A DNA stretch of 64,000 bases from positions 1-64,000 of the forward strand of contig JAJPIJ010000035.1 of NCBI GenBank assembly GCA_021324815.1, in the 5' to 3' direction. A program made the translations under genes and the position numbers. The stretch's first letter is position 1; each line of letters starts with the position of its first letter. Shown in pieces: positions 16,889 through 25,555 of the stretch. Below the pieces are notes generated by a model that was given only the letters and a program-made list of their open reading frames with translations, ran no database searches and was not told the DNA's origin. Origin of the DNA: Gammaproteobacteria bacterium (GTDB lineage Bacteria > Pseudomonadota > Gammaproteobacteria > JAJPIJ01).

Positions 16889-18652
16889 ATGGCCCCGACA
16901 AACCCGGCATCCCCAAGCCTCCCGCAGCGGCTGGTGCGCCGGGAGAACCTGCTGCTGGCGGGCATGCTGCTGCTGCTGCATCTTGCCAGCCAGTGGGGCT
17001 TTGGCTCGGCGATGTCCACCTCGCTCATGATCGCCCATCTGGGGATGTTTCTGCTCTGGCAGCCGCTGTGGCAGCGCGAATCACACCTGAGCGGCCAGCA
17101 GGGCGTCCTGTTCCTGGCCTCCATCATTGTCTTTCTCGGCACGCTGAACTGGTGGACGCTGGCGGGCTGGCAAATCCTGCTCATTGGCCTCCTCGGCGGC
17201 CGCCCGCTCGTCAGCCGCGGCGACCGGACCGTCTACATGCTGGCCCTGTTCATGCTGGTGTGCGATCTGTTGCTGGAGACCGTGCCGAACCTGTTCTTCG
17301 TGCGTGGCTTGCCCGTCCTGCTGGTGGCCGCGTTCCACTACGGGCTCCTCGTCATTCCGTTTTTGCTGCCCTTCATTCCGCTAGCGCGTACGGTGCAGGC
17401 GCGCGCGCAGGCTGTCGATTTGTTCCGCGCCGTGACCACCGCATTGATGACGGCGCTGGTCGCCGTCAGCAGTCTGCTGAGCATGTACTACTCCGGCGGC
17501 AACTATCTGACTGAATTGTTGCGGACCCTGCTGGTGCTGGCGGGGTTCCTGCTGCTGATCAGCTGGCTGCTGACCCCGCGCGCCGGCCCCGGCGGGCTGT
17601 TGCAATTGTGGGAACGTTCACTGCTCAACATCGGCACGCCCTTCGAGGACTGGCTGCTCGAACTGGCGTCACTGGCGCAGAGCGAGCCCACGCCGGCGCA
17701 ATTCCTCAATGCCGGCCTCAAGGCGCTGACGCAACTGCCCTGGTGCATGGGCGTGGCCTGGCGGGAGGATCCGCAGGCGGCGCCGGTCGGCCACGGCAGG
17801 GCGGGCCGTCATTACACCGACATCGAGGTGGACAAGCGGCGCGTGCGGCTGTACCTGCGGCAGGCGCCGGGCGCCACGCTGCTGCTGCACATCAAGCTGC
17901 TCATCAGCGTGCTTGAGGTGTTCCACGACGCCAAAACGCGCGAACAGGCGCTGGCGCGACAGGCCCACATTCAGGCCGTCTATGAAACCGGCGCGCGCGT
18001 CACCCACGACATCAAGAACCTCCTGCAATCGCTGCAAACGTTGACGATGGCGCTGATCGAGGCGGAGAACGATCCCGCCACGCGCGAACGCGGCCGGAAG
18101 CTGCTGGAAAAGCAGCTGCCCGTCATCACCCAGCGCCTGCACCTGGCGCTCGACAAGCTGCAATCCCCCGGAAAATCCAAAAGCGAGACCGCGCCCCTGC
18201 GCGAATGGTGGGAGGGGTTCAAGGCCCGCAACCAGCATGAACCGGTGGTGTTCCACGATCGAATCCCCGCCGACGCCAATCCTTCAATCCCCGTGGAGCT
18301 GTTCGACAGCGTGGCGCAGAACCTGCTTGAGAACGCCCGCAACAAGAAACAAATGGAGCGCGACCTGCGCGTCACCGCCTTGCTCACGGTGAACGATCAC
18401 GGGATTGCGCTAGAAATCAGCGATGATGGTTCGGCCATTCCGGCGGACAAGGCGCAACAACTGCTCAGTCAACCGGTGTCCTCCAGCGACGGGCTGGGAA
18501 TCGGTCTCTATCAGGCCGCGCAACTGGCGGAAGGCATGGGATACGCCTTGCGCCTGCGCCGCAACGTTCCGGGCGACGTCTGCTTCGCGCTGGAAACCGC
18601 GGACAAGCCTGCCGCGCAACGCGCCGGCCCCGCCTTGCAGCAGGTCAACTAG
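16889..18652 (+). CDS. Membrane histidine kinase, PrsK-like
   Basis: 587 aa. Residues 20-235 hold about seven hydrophobic helices; residues 250-350 look GAF-like. The phosphoacceptor block THDIKNLLQSLQ is near residue 371, then an ATPase domain with N-box NLLENARNK near 478 and G-box SDDGSAIP / GLGIGLYQA near 512-540. The seven-helix plus GAF plus H-D-[IL]-K-N-L layout resembles PrsK kinases of exosortase (PEP-CTERM) systems. No response regulator is adjacent. The best partner is the PrsR-like regulator at 33288-34730, at the far end of the pilus locus. No exosortase is present. Confidence 0.75.
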   Translation: MAPTNPASPSLPQRLVRRENLLLAGMLLLLHLASQWGFGSAMSTSLMIAHLGMFLLWQPLWQRESHLSGQQGVLFLASIIVFLGTLNWWTLAGWQILLIGLLGGRPLVSRGDRTVYMLALFMLVCDLLLETVPNLFFVRGLPVLLVAAFHYGLLVIPFLLPFIPLARTVQARAQAVDLFRAVTTALMTALVAVSSLLSMYYSGGNYLTELLRTLLVLAGFLLLISWLLTPRAGPGGLLQLWERSLLNIGTPFEDWLLELASLAQSEPTPAQFLNAGLKALTQLPWCMGVAWREDPQAAPVGHGRAGRHYTDIEVDKRRVRLYLRQAPGATLLLHIKLLISVLEVFHDAKTREQALARQAHIQAVYETGARVTHDIKNLLQSLQTLTMALIEAENDPATRERGRKLLEKQLPVITQRLHLALDKLQSPGKSKSETAPLREWWEGFKARNQHEPVVFHDRIPADANPSIPVELFDSVAQNLLENARNKKQMERDLRVTALLTVNDHGIALEISDDGSAIPADKAQQLLSQPVSSSDGLGIGLYQAAQLAEGMGYALRLRRNVPGDVCFALETADKPAAQRAGPALQQVN

Positions 18653-18680
18653 AACCTCATCTCTACTTCAACGGATGAAC

Positions 18681-18795
18681 ACCGTTCGCCCTGAGGTATC
18701 GAAGGGCGAATATCATATGATTTTCGTTGCTCGTGCTTCGATACGCGCAGCGTACCCTGGCCTGAGCTTGTCGAAGGCTCAGCACGAACGGTATT
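18681..18795. repeat. Composite palindromic repeat, copy 1
   Basis: Two palindromes in a row. The first (18685-18710) is TTCGCCCT...AGGGCGAA around GAGGTATCGA. The second (18731-18790) runs from CGTGCTTCGATACGC to GTCGAAGGCTCAGCACG. The first 30 bp recur, inverted, at 22625-22654 and again at 56496-56525. This REP/BIME-like element closes the 3' side of the two-pilin gene pair. Confidence 0.85.
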
Positions 18796-18816
18796 TTTGT
18801 TGAGATGGGTTCCAAG

Positions 18817-19515
18817 TCAAGGAATGCGGCCGGCGGCGATCAGCCGGTTGTACAGCAGCGGCCGCGAAATCCAGATGGTGATGTCATTAAACGTCGAGGT
18901 GAACTGCCCGCCCTCATATATCGCATTGGCCGTGGTGCCATTCTCATAGGTGGCATTGTCTCCATCAGGGGTTTGATCGCTGCCTGTGGAATAAACTATA
19001 GCGACCGGTTGCCCGGATGAAGCGGCAGAGCCAGTCGTTGGAGGATCAGGAGTCAGAAAGTTTCCCGAGGCGTCCCTGACCTCCAGTTTGATTCCCGGGT
19101 ACGTGGTCATGGCTATCGCAGAAGCGTAATTTGGATCGACGCGGTAGCGGAAAAATCCCGTCCAGGGATCCGTCGTCGCGTTCCTGCCCACCCCCCACGC
19201 GTCGTATGCGTCCACCCCCAGTGTTTTCCACGGCAGGTAACCTTCGGCGGTTGGCGCCGAGCAGTTGGCGTCCTCAAGACCGTAATTTGGATCAGTGGGA
19301 TTTGCGGTCGTGGTCGGACAGGGCAGGCGACCGTTGACCACAGCGAAACCCAGCAATGCTTCGCGGATTTGCTCCAGTTGCGCCTGTGTCGTCTGCACGT
19401 TGCGCTGGCTGACTTGCGTCGACAGCGGGACCAGCAAACCACCCAGCAACAGGCTGACGATGAGCAACACCACCGCCAGCTCAATGAGTGTAAAACCAGC
19501 GTTATTTTTTTCCAT
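18817..19515 (-). CDS. Type IV pilin-like pseudopilin with LPCP/LPW domain
   Basis: 232 aa. Class III leader MEKNNAG followed by FTLIELAVVLLIVSLLLGG: prepilin peptidase would cut after Gly7, leaving Phe1 and Glu5 as in true pilins. The globular part has EALLGFA, LPCP near residue 60, GYLPWKTLG near 92 and a C-terminal ITIWISRPLLYNRL. The same LPCP...LPW...LG pattern is found in the giant protein upstream. It starts 2 bp after that gene's stop with no clear ribosome site, so translation is probably coupled. No other pilin gene is in the locus. Confidence 0.85.
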   Translation of the reverse strand: MEKNNAGFTLIELAVVLLIVSLLLGGLLVPLSTQVSQRNVQTTQAQLEQIREALLGFAVVNGRLPCPTTTANPTDPNYGLEDANCSAPTAEGYLPWKTLGVDAYDAWGVGRNATTDPWTGFFRYRVDPNYASAIAMTTYPGIKLEVRDASGNFLTPDPPTTGSAASSGQPVAIVYSTGSDQTPDGDNATYENGTTANAIYEGGQFTSTFNDITIWISRPLLYNRLIAAGRIP

Positions 19516-19517
19516 GT

Positions 19518-22500
19518 TCAGGGCGCGATAACGCGGATTTGATCGTTGAAGGAACTTGTGGCCGAGCCGGTTTGGAAATTGTCATCGCCAGTAGTGAAGT
19601 TCTGTCCCTCGAAATACTTCTGCATCAAAGTCGCACAATCCGGCGAGCAACCCAGGCTGCGATCCTGTGTGCTCAAAGCCGGACCGGCGCTGACCACGAT
19701 CGCCTGCACATCGTTTTGAACCCTGCCGGTATCGGTATGGGTAACCGTCAGGCAATCGGTCCCCGCCGTGCAGGTACCGGCGCCGCCCTGTGCGAAACCT
19801 GTCGCCTCCGCCGCGTACATGGTGCGCTGCCAGCGATTGGGAACGAACCAGGCGGGCAATGCGTTCGTGGTGCCGTCCGTCAACAACGGATAGCGTATGC
19901 CGCTGGTGCTCATCGTGCCCGTGACCTTGTCGCTTATGCTTACGGTGGTGTCCGCCAGTACATTGTTGGTGGCGTCGCGATCGATGATGTGGATCACCGG
20001 CGTCGTTCCCAGCGCGGCCTCGACCGGCGCCGTGATGGTGCCGGCAGTGGTAGTCACCGTGCGCAGCCGCTCGCCACCGGAATAGGTCGTTGTGGCTATG
20101 CCTCGATAGCGAATCTGCAGCTGATATTCCCGCGTTGAAACGTAACCGGAACGTATGATGAAACTGTCATTCGCATTTGGAGAGATTGTTGCGTTGACAA
20201 AATAAGAATTCGCCGGGCACAAAATCCCAAAAATGCTTGCGCAACTCACGAAACTGGTGAAACTTCCCACGGTACCTGTGGTGACATCTTGTATTGAATC
20301 ATTGCTCACTGTTTCAGTAAGCAATGGATCGCTGGCGCTGGCTATGGTGATATACGGTATTCCAAAAAATGTTGTGGGATCCATGGTGCCCGATTCCTGC
20401 CGCGTCGGGACAAAAACTTGATAAGCGTCACCGGCATTGAAATCGTTGGTGGCGGTGAGCGTATTGGCGCCGCCACTGCCGCTGCTGAAAGTTGCGGTGA
20501 CAATGCCCGTAATGCCAGTGGTGATGTTTTTGATCTGGGCGCCCACACGCACCCCCCAGTCAGGAGTCGCCGAGTTGGAATCAAATACGCGGGTGGCATC
20601 CACGAGCGTGTTGGGTCCGCTGCCGGCGCCAGCGGTGCCGCTGATGAACGCGGCGGCGGGCTTGCGTCCCTTGCATTCCGCCTCAGTCAGCGACGTCCAA
20701 ACGCAAACACCCTCAGTATCCGCCACGCTGATTGGACCATACGTGGTGGAACTCAATGCGAAATTTGTCGCCGCGGTGACGTAATTCGTCTCCGGCGTGG
20801 TTGCCGGCGTTGTGCCCGTGACATAGACATTCATCGCGGGCGTCAACCCGCTCGTGGACAGGTCCCAAGTGGTCGTGAAACTGCTGCGAAACGGCTTGCC
20901 GATCTCCTGCAACGGCAATAATCCTTCGCGCGCGTTGACGTTCGAGTTTGGATTGTAACGGGCGAGGCGATAAACATCGTTGTTGGAGAAATTGGAATTG
21001 CCTGATTGCCCGTAGTTCAGCCCGCCGCCGGCACTGAAGGAGGTGGACGAGACGGCGCTGATCAAACCAAAAGAGCCGGTGGTGGTATCTTGCACTAAAT
21101 CGTTGGCGGAGATGCCCATGCGATTATAGTTGCGGTTTACATCCGTGACCGTCGTTGAGGGACCACCACTCGTCACCGCCGCGGTGTCCGTGCGGATCAC
21201 GTAACTATCGCCCGGATTGAAAGTATTGGCAGTGCCGCCTTGGAGCGACTGGACGGTCAGGGAAGTATTATTTACGCCATTGATTACTCCATGTGATCCG
21301 TCGGTCACATCATCGATCACATCTCCCACCTTCACGGCGCTGTCATTGAAATCCTTGGTGGTGTCCGCCAATGTCAATCCGCTGCTGCCGGCAGATGCCG
21401 TGCCGCTATATTGATTCGCCGCCGACGAGGAGATGGGAATAATCTGGTAGCTGTCGTTCAATGCAAAACAATTATTGGTGCCGCCGGTCAATGAGGCAAC
21501 GGTGATGGTGTTCGCCGTCAAGCCCGTGATGCGTCCCACCGACCCATCCGTCAAGTCGCGAATCAGATCATTGACCGCGACCCCCCAAGCCGTGAAACTC
21601 ACACTGCTGTCGGTGAGCTGTAAATTGTTGCACGGCGGCAGGGCGGGAAGCACAGGGGTGGGAGCAGTGGCTGTGCTGATCAAACTTGGCGTCATCACCT
21701 TGGGATCGGCGTAAGGCGTCAACCACGGATAACTGCCTCCCCCGCTGCGATATGCCTGCATCGCCTTGGCCACCTCGCCCATGACGCGTTTTTCCACCGC
21801 CGCCATCAATTCCTGGCGCGTAATGGTGACCGCGCGATCATTAAAAAGGGGGTTGTCTAGACTATCGATATTGCCATCACCATTACGATCGCAGTTCGCC
21901 CGAGTCACGAAGAGAGGGTTGCTGGTTTCAAGCGTGGCGTTCGCGCATTCCAGATAGTTGCTGATGTTTGCCGGTGTAGGGCCGGCCGCGCGGTTTTGAT
22001 CGGCAAATGCCGGACCCGGCGCGATGATGATCGCCACGATGTCACTGCCACCATCCACAGTAAGTTGTCCGGGTATTTCGCTGTTGAGTGGCACCTGGTA
22101 ATTCTTGTAACGGTGATTGTTGTCCACGGCATACCACAGCCGCTCACCCGCGCCGTCGCGCAAATCCGGAAGTCCGAGATAACGCCAGGGCAACAAACCG
22201 ACCGCGGTGGCGGTCACCATGCTGCATGACCCCACGGGACTGCCCGAGTTCGTTGTATCCGGGCAGGGAAGATAACCCGGCCCTATGGTTGAACTTGAGG
22301 GTGAAACCAGTTCCGGATACGTCGCGGCATAACCAAGCAAGGCCTCCTTCGCGCGCGCCAGGGAAACCGCGGTGACTTCATCGCGGTAGCTTTGCTGCGC
22401 CTGCTGGTTGAGTTTCTTCAGGAAAATATACGAGGAGACGGAGACGAGCAGCAGCATCACCAGCAGCAACACCACGCCGCGCTGGCGCGCTGCCGTTTTC

Positions 22501-22535
22501 CAACTGCGCGGTGACCGTCGGCGATGCCAAGGCAT
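19518..22535 (-). CDS. Giant GspK/PilX-like pilus-tip candidate with five repeated modules
   Basis: 1005 aa from the ATG at 22535. Residues 18-42 (QRGVVLLLVMLLLVSVSSYIF) form a pilin-like anchor without the 'FTLIE' Glu5, as in GspK/PilX. Next comes a LPCP...LLPWRYLGL domain shared with the neighbouring pilin, then a calcium-type loop DRNGDGNIDSLD (21855-21890). Five modules of about 60-75 residues follow, at roughly 21400-21620, 21190-21385, 20965-21150, 20410-20610 and 20150-20345; each has a D-x-T-[DT]-G-x-x-G core and ends near G/N-D-x-Y/F. The C-terminus reads FNDQIRVIAP, like the FNDITIWI end of the pilin. A longer non-ATG frame would read into the upstream repeat and is rejected. Confidence 0.8.
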   Translation of the reverse strand: MPWHRRRSPRSWKTAARQRGVVLLLVMLLLVSVSSYIFLKKLNQQAQQSYRDEVTAVSLARAKEALLGYAATYPELVSPSSSTIGPGYLPCPDTTNSGSPVGSCSMVTATAVGLLPWRYLGLPDLRDGAGERLWYAVDNNHRYKNYQVPLNSEIPGQLTVDGGSDIVAIIIAPGPAFADQNRAAGPTPANISNYLECANATLETSNPLFVTRANCDRNGDGNIDSLDNPLFNDRAVTITRQELMAAVEKRVMGEVAKAMQAYRSGGGSYPWLTPYADPKVMTPSLISTATAPTPVLPALPPCNNLQLTDSSVSFTAWGVAVNDLIRDLTDGSVGRITGLTANTITVASLTGGTNNCFALNDSYQIIPISSSAANQYSGTASAGSSGLTLADTTKDFNDSAVKVGDVIDDVTDGSHGVINGVNNTSLTVQSLQGGTANTFNPGDSYVIRTDTAAVTSGGPSTTVTDVNRNYNRMGISANDLVQDTTTGSFGLISAVSSTSFSAGGGLNYGQSGNSNFSNNDVYRLARYNPNSNVNAREGLLPLQEIGKPFRSSFTTTWDLSTSGLTPAMNVYVTGTTPATTPETNYVTAATNFALSSTTYGPISVADTEGVCVWTSLTEAECKGRKPAAAFISGTAGAGSGPNTLVDATRVFDSNSATPDWGVRVGAQIKNITTGITGIVTATFSSGSGGANTLTATNDFNAGDAYQVFVPTRQESGTMDPTTFFGIPYITIASASDPLLTETVSNDSIQDVTTGTVGSFTSFVSCASIFGILCPANSYFVNATISPNANDSFIIRSGYVSTREYQLQIRYRGIATTTYSGGERLRTVTTTAGTITAPVEAALGTTPVIHIIDRDATNNVLADTTVSISDKVTGTMSTSGIRYPLLTDGTTNALPAWFVPNRWQRTMYAAEATGFAQGGAGTCTAGTDCLTVTHTDTGRVQNDVQAIVVSAGPALSTQDRSLGCSPDCATLMQKYFEGQNFTTGDDNFQTGSATSSFNDQIRVIAP

Positions 22536-22567
22536 GACAATTAGTCCAGACCGCATTTCAAAATACG

Positions 22568-22656
22568 CCTGAGCTTGAAAACCATTCGCGTCGAAATAGC
22601 GAAGCACGACCAACAGGTATGGCTTTCGCCCTTCGATACCTCAGGGCGAACGGTAT
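22568..22656. repeat. Composite palindromic repeat, copy 2 (inverted)
   Basis: 22625-22654 is the exact reverse complement of the first 30 bp of the repeat at 18681. Next to it, CGAAGCACGA (shared as TCGTGCTTCG) and CCTGAGCTTG are also common to both copies. It lies just upstream of the giant pilin gene, so copies 1 and 2 bracket the two pilin genes in opposite orientation. Confidence 0.85.
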
Positions 22657-22752
22657 CTTCAGATAGATTCTAGCAGGCTTCCACTTTTTGACCGTAATTC
22701 AGTGCCTGGTCTCGGCACATCCAAACTTCAATACCCCGGTGCCAATCTCCGC

Positions 22753-23211
22753 TCAGGGCCTGGCGGAGGCGGCATTCGCCGGCGCGGCGTAGAGATCGGT
22801 GATGCGCCCGGTTTCCGGGTGATAGGTCTGGCCCGGCTTCAAGCCCACGTCGGGCAGATGATCGGGGGTCTGCACGGTTATCCGCGCGCCGCGCAGGTCC
22901 TGGGTGTCGACCGTCACGTGATCCGCGCTCAAGTCCCCGTCGTAGGTGTTCTTGCCGTTGACCCAGGCGGTGGACTCGCCGCGCGAGCGGACCACGACGC
23001 CGTTCACCGTCACCGGCGGGACTTCCGGCGGCGTCTGGACGGCCACCGGCGCGGGCGGCGGCGCGGGCTTCGCCACGACCGGCGGCGCGGTGCGCAACTG
23101 CTGCAATTGCGCGCGCTCCTCGGGGGTGGTGAACAGCCGTCCCAAGGGGTCGGCGGCGGCGCCCACGGAGAACAGCGTCACGACCAACAGCATGGCGGAG
23201 CGCGCGGTCAT
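22753..23211 (-). CDS. PilP/MshK-like periplasmic protein
   Basis: 152 aa with a signal peptide (residues 1-20, ending GAAAD), a proline-rich spacer (residues 43-66) and a short beta-rich domain with VTVNGVVVRSRGESTAWVNG, the GspC/PilP/MshK 'HR-like' pattern that contacts the secretin. Last gene of the machine part of the locus, 10 bp after the PilO-like gene. Assignment rests on position and this motif. Confidence 0.6.
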   Translation of the reverse strand: MTARSAMLLVVTLFSVGAAADPLGRLFTTPEERAQLQQLRTAPPVVAKPAPPPAPVAVQTPPEVPPVTVNGVVVRSRGESTAWVNGKNTYDGDLSADHVTVDTQDLRGARITVQTPDHLPDVGLKPGQTYHPETGRITDLYAAPANAASARP

Positions 23212-23221
23212 GTCCGCTTCC

Positions 23222-23845
23222 TCACTGCATCACAATGCCGGTGCCCGGCAGGTTGATGGTGTACCACTGCAATTCGCAACTGGCGCCGATGTTTTTGCGA
23301 TTCGCCAGCATCTGGATGACGGCCTCGGTGCGCGTGAAGCTGCACTTGCTGACGCTGTAGAGGCCATCCGCCTGCTTGTCCAGCGCCTCGAGGAGGCTCA
23401 GAAAATCCCCTTCGTGCAGCAGGCCCAAGTCCAGCTTCATGGCGCTGCTGTAGATCTGGAAGGCGCCGGTGTTCAGCGCAAAGGGCGGCGTGTACGGCGC
23501 CTGTGCGGCGATCTGATAATTCAGCTGCGGCAGTTTGATCGCCTTGCCGGCCTTGAGGAGGACCTCCAGCCAGTTGAGCCGGTTTTCCGGGCCCACGATG
23601 CCGCGCTGCTGCAGCGCCATGAATTTCGGCCGCTGCTCGCGGAAGGTTTTTTCCTCCTCATCCACGGACAGGTAGCGCTGGCTCACGTCGTGGAAACGGT
23701 GGTGCACGGCCTGGTTGTCCTTGTACATGCGGGCCCTGAAATCATAGGCCCCGGTCAGCAGGCCGCCGCTCAGCACGGCGCACGCAAGAAACAGCATGAT
23801 TGCGCCCCGGAGATAAGCCCAGTCAAATTTGCGGTTGCCGGCCAT
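23222..23845 (-). CDS. PilO/MshJ-like inner-membrane assembly protein
   Basis: 207 aa: a single N-terminal helix (residues 14-32), a coiled-coil-prone stretch (residues 35-75) and a C-terminal ferredoxin-like region. This is the layout of PilO/GspM-type alignment-complex proteins. Its start ATG directly follows the TAA of the PilM-PilN-like gene, so the two are coupled. Sequence similarity by eye is weak; position supports the call. Confidence 0.6.
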   Translation of the reverse strand: MAGNRKFDWAYLRGAIMLFLACAVLSGGLLTGAYDFRARMYKDNQAVHHRFHDVSQRYLSVDEEEKTFREQRPKFMALQQRGIVGPENRLNWLEVLLKAGKAIKLPQLNYQIAAQAPYTPPFALNTGAFQIYSSAMKLDLGLLHEGDFLSLLEALDKQADGLYSVSKCSFTRTEAVIQMLANRKNIGASCELQWYTINLPGTGIVMQ

Positions 23846-25555
23846 TTATGATGCCTTCACGCCCAAAACCACGCGCACGCTGAAACGGGCCTCCTGCGGC
23901 CTGACCTCGCCGCTGGCGCTGCCCTGGAGGCTGGCGCTGGAGCTCACGTCCAGCGGCAGCGCCAGCACCTTCACTTCATAAATGGAAGGCTGCGATTTGA
24001 GCGCGCCGCTGAAGGCATTGACGCGCTCAAGCGCGTGCTGGTAATCGCCGTCGAAATGGGAGATGTGGCCGCTGATCTCGGCGATGTGATAGTAGGGGTA
24101 GGTCGCCGACGCGGCGATCGGCGCCACCACCGCCGGAGCGCTCCTGGCCGGCGCGGCGGCCGGCGCCGCCGGGTTCTGGGCCTGGGCCGCACCCGAGATC
24201 ACGGCCTGCGGATCCACGTTGGCGGCCCAGTCGATTTTGTCCACCTGCAACTCCGGGAAGGATTCGAGGGCGTGACCCACCGTGGACAGCAGTGGGACGG
24301 GGCTGGCCTTGTAGCGCATCAGCGTGCCGGCGATGTCGACGGCGGTCCTCATGCCGTAGGCGTCCACCGATGTCCTGGGTATGCGTTCGCGCGCCTGCTG
24401 ATAACGGGCCTCGTAGTAGTCGGCCTTGTGGCTCAAGTCCTCCGCCTCCTGATGCAGGGTGACGCCGTCGAAAAGCTCAAAGCCGCTCCAGAACGTGCCG
24501 CCCAGCAACAGCAGCAGCGAGGCCACCTGCAACGCGCCGCGCATCCTGTAGAGGCCGAAATAATGCATGGCCGGGCGCGGCGCGTAATGATTCGCGGGGC
24601 GCTGCGAGAGCAGCAACTGCACGAACAGCAGATAGCTGTAGGGACCTTCCACGTGGCCGGCGATGCCGGTCTTGTGCGCGACCGTGCCGATGTCGATGAG
24701 CTGATAGCGAACCTGGTCGGTGTCCACGCAGGCCGGCTCGAGCTCGGCGGTCAGCGCCCCGCCGGTCAGGATGTACACCGACAGCGGCGCGTCGCGCGAG
24801 GACATGCGCATGCTGTTCAGATAGCGGCGTATCTTTTCCACCTCGCCGGTCACGTAGGGGCCGTAGGGCGCCGTGCCCAGCCGCGGCAGCTTGGCCTGAC
24901 GGCTGAATTTGAACTGTTGATCCCTGAAGAAGGTCTGCCGCAGGCCGCTGGCGCTGTGCAGGCTGACCAGGAGCACGTTGGGATCGCGGGCGCCGAGCCG
25001 GGAGAGCAGCAGGCGGCTCAACATCGGCAGCGAATACACGCCGGCCAGCGGCACCTTGCACCGCTCCAGCACCTGCAACAGGGCGTCGAAAAAATCCTGC
25101 TGGGTCAGGGCGCACAGAAGAATGTTGTCGTCGCGACGGCCCTCGGTCTCGCGGCCCTGCGTCAGGCAGTGGTGGTAGCGCGTGCCGCGGAACAGCTTCG
25201 CCACCCGCCGCTCGATCAGGGCCTTGCGATCAGAGCCGAAGACGTGCGGGATGGTGTCCTGCCGGAACTCCTCCTCGACCACGTCCGCCAGCAGGTATAG
25301 CGGCACGTCGGGATCGGCCCGCAAATACTGCTCCAGTTGCGCCAGGGCCGGGTCGACGCCGGCGGCCATTTCGGCCTCGCCGCCCGCGGCGGCCCTGCCC
25401 CCCTCCAGTATTCTTTGCTTCAACGCCGACAAATCGAAATGCCGGGCGTCGCTCAAGGCCCCGCCCTGCCAGTCGTAGATCGACGCCCGGTCGCCGCTGA
25501 CCACCAGGGCCCGCCGGTTGAACAGGTCAAACCTTGATTTTGGTGATGAGGTCAT
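23846..25555 (-). CDS. PilM-PilN (MshI/GspL-like) fusion protein
   Basis: 569 aa. Residues 1-330 resemble the actin-fold cytoplasmic part of PilM/GspL. A single membrane helix follows at about 347-366 (GALQVASLLLLLGGTFWSG), and the periplasmic part (370-569) has PilN/GspL-like coiled coil plus an Ala/Pro-rich linker near 465-490. In classical T4P these are two genes, in T2SS one (GspL). The 29-bp overlap with the GspF-like gene and the single upstream ATG fix the start. Expected to link the ATPase to the periplasmic alignment complex. Confidence 0.65.
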   Translation of the reverse strand: MTSSPKSRFDLFNRRALVVSGDRASIYDWQGGALSDARHFDLSALKQRILEGGRAAAGGEAEMAAGVDPALAQLEQYLRADPDVPLYLLADVVEEEFRQDTIPHVFGSDRKALIERRVAKLFRGTRYHHCLTQGRETEGRRDDNILLCALTQQDFFDALLQVLERCKVPLAGVYSLPMLSRLLLSRLGARDPNVLLVSLHSASGLRQTFFRDQQFKFSRQAKLPRLGTAPYGPYVTGEVEKIRRYLNSMRMSSRDAPLSVYILTGGALTAELEPACVDTDQVRYQLIDIGTVAHKTGIAGHVEGPYSYLLFVQLLLSQRPANHYAPRPAMHYFGLYRMRGALQVASLLLLLGGTFWSGFELFDGVTLHQEAEDLSHKADYYEARYQQARERIPRTSVDAYGMRTAVDIAGTLMRYKASPVPLLSTVGHALESFPELQVDKIDWAANVDPQAVISGAAQAQNPAAPAAAPARSAPAVVAPIAASATYPYYHIAEISGHISHFDGDYQHALERVNAFSGALKSQPSIYEVKVLALPLDVSSSASLQGSASGEVRPQEARFSVRVVLGVKAS

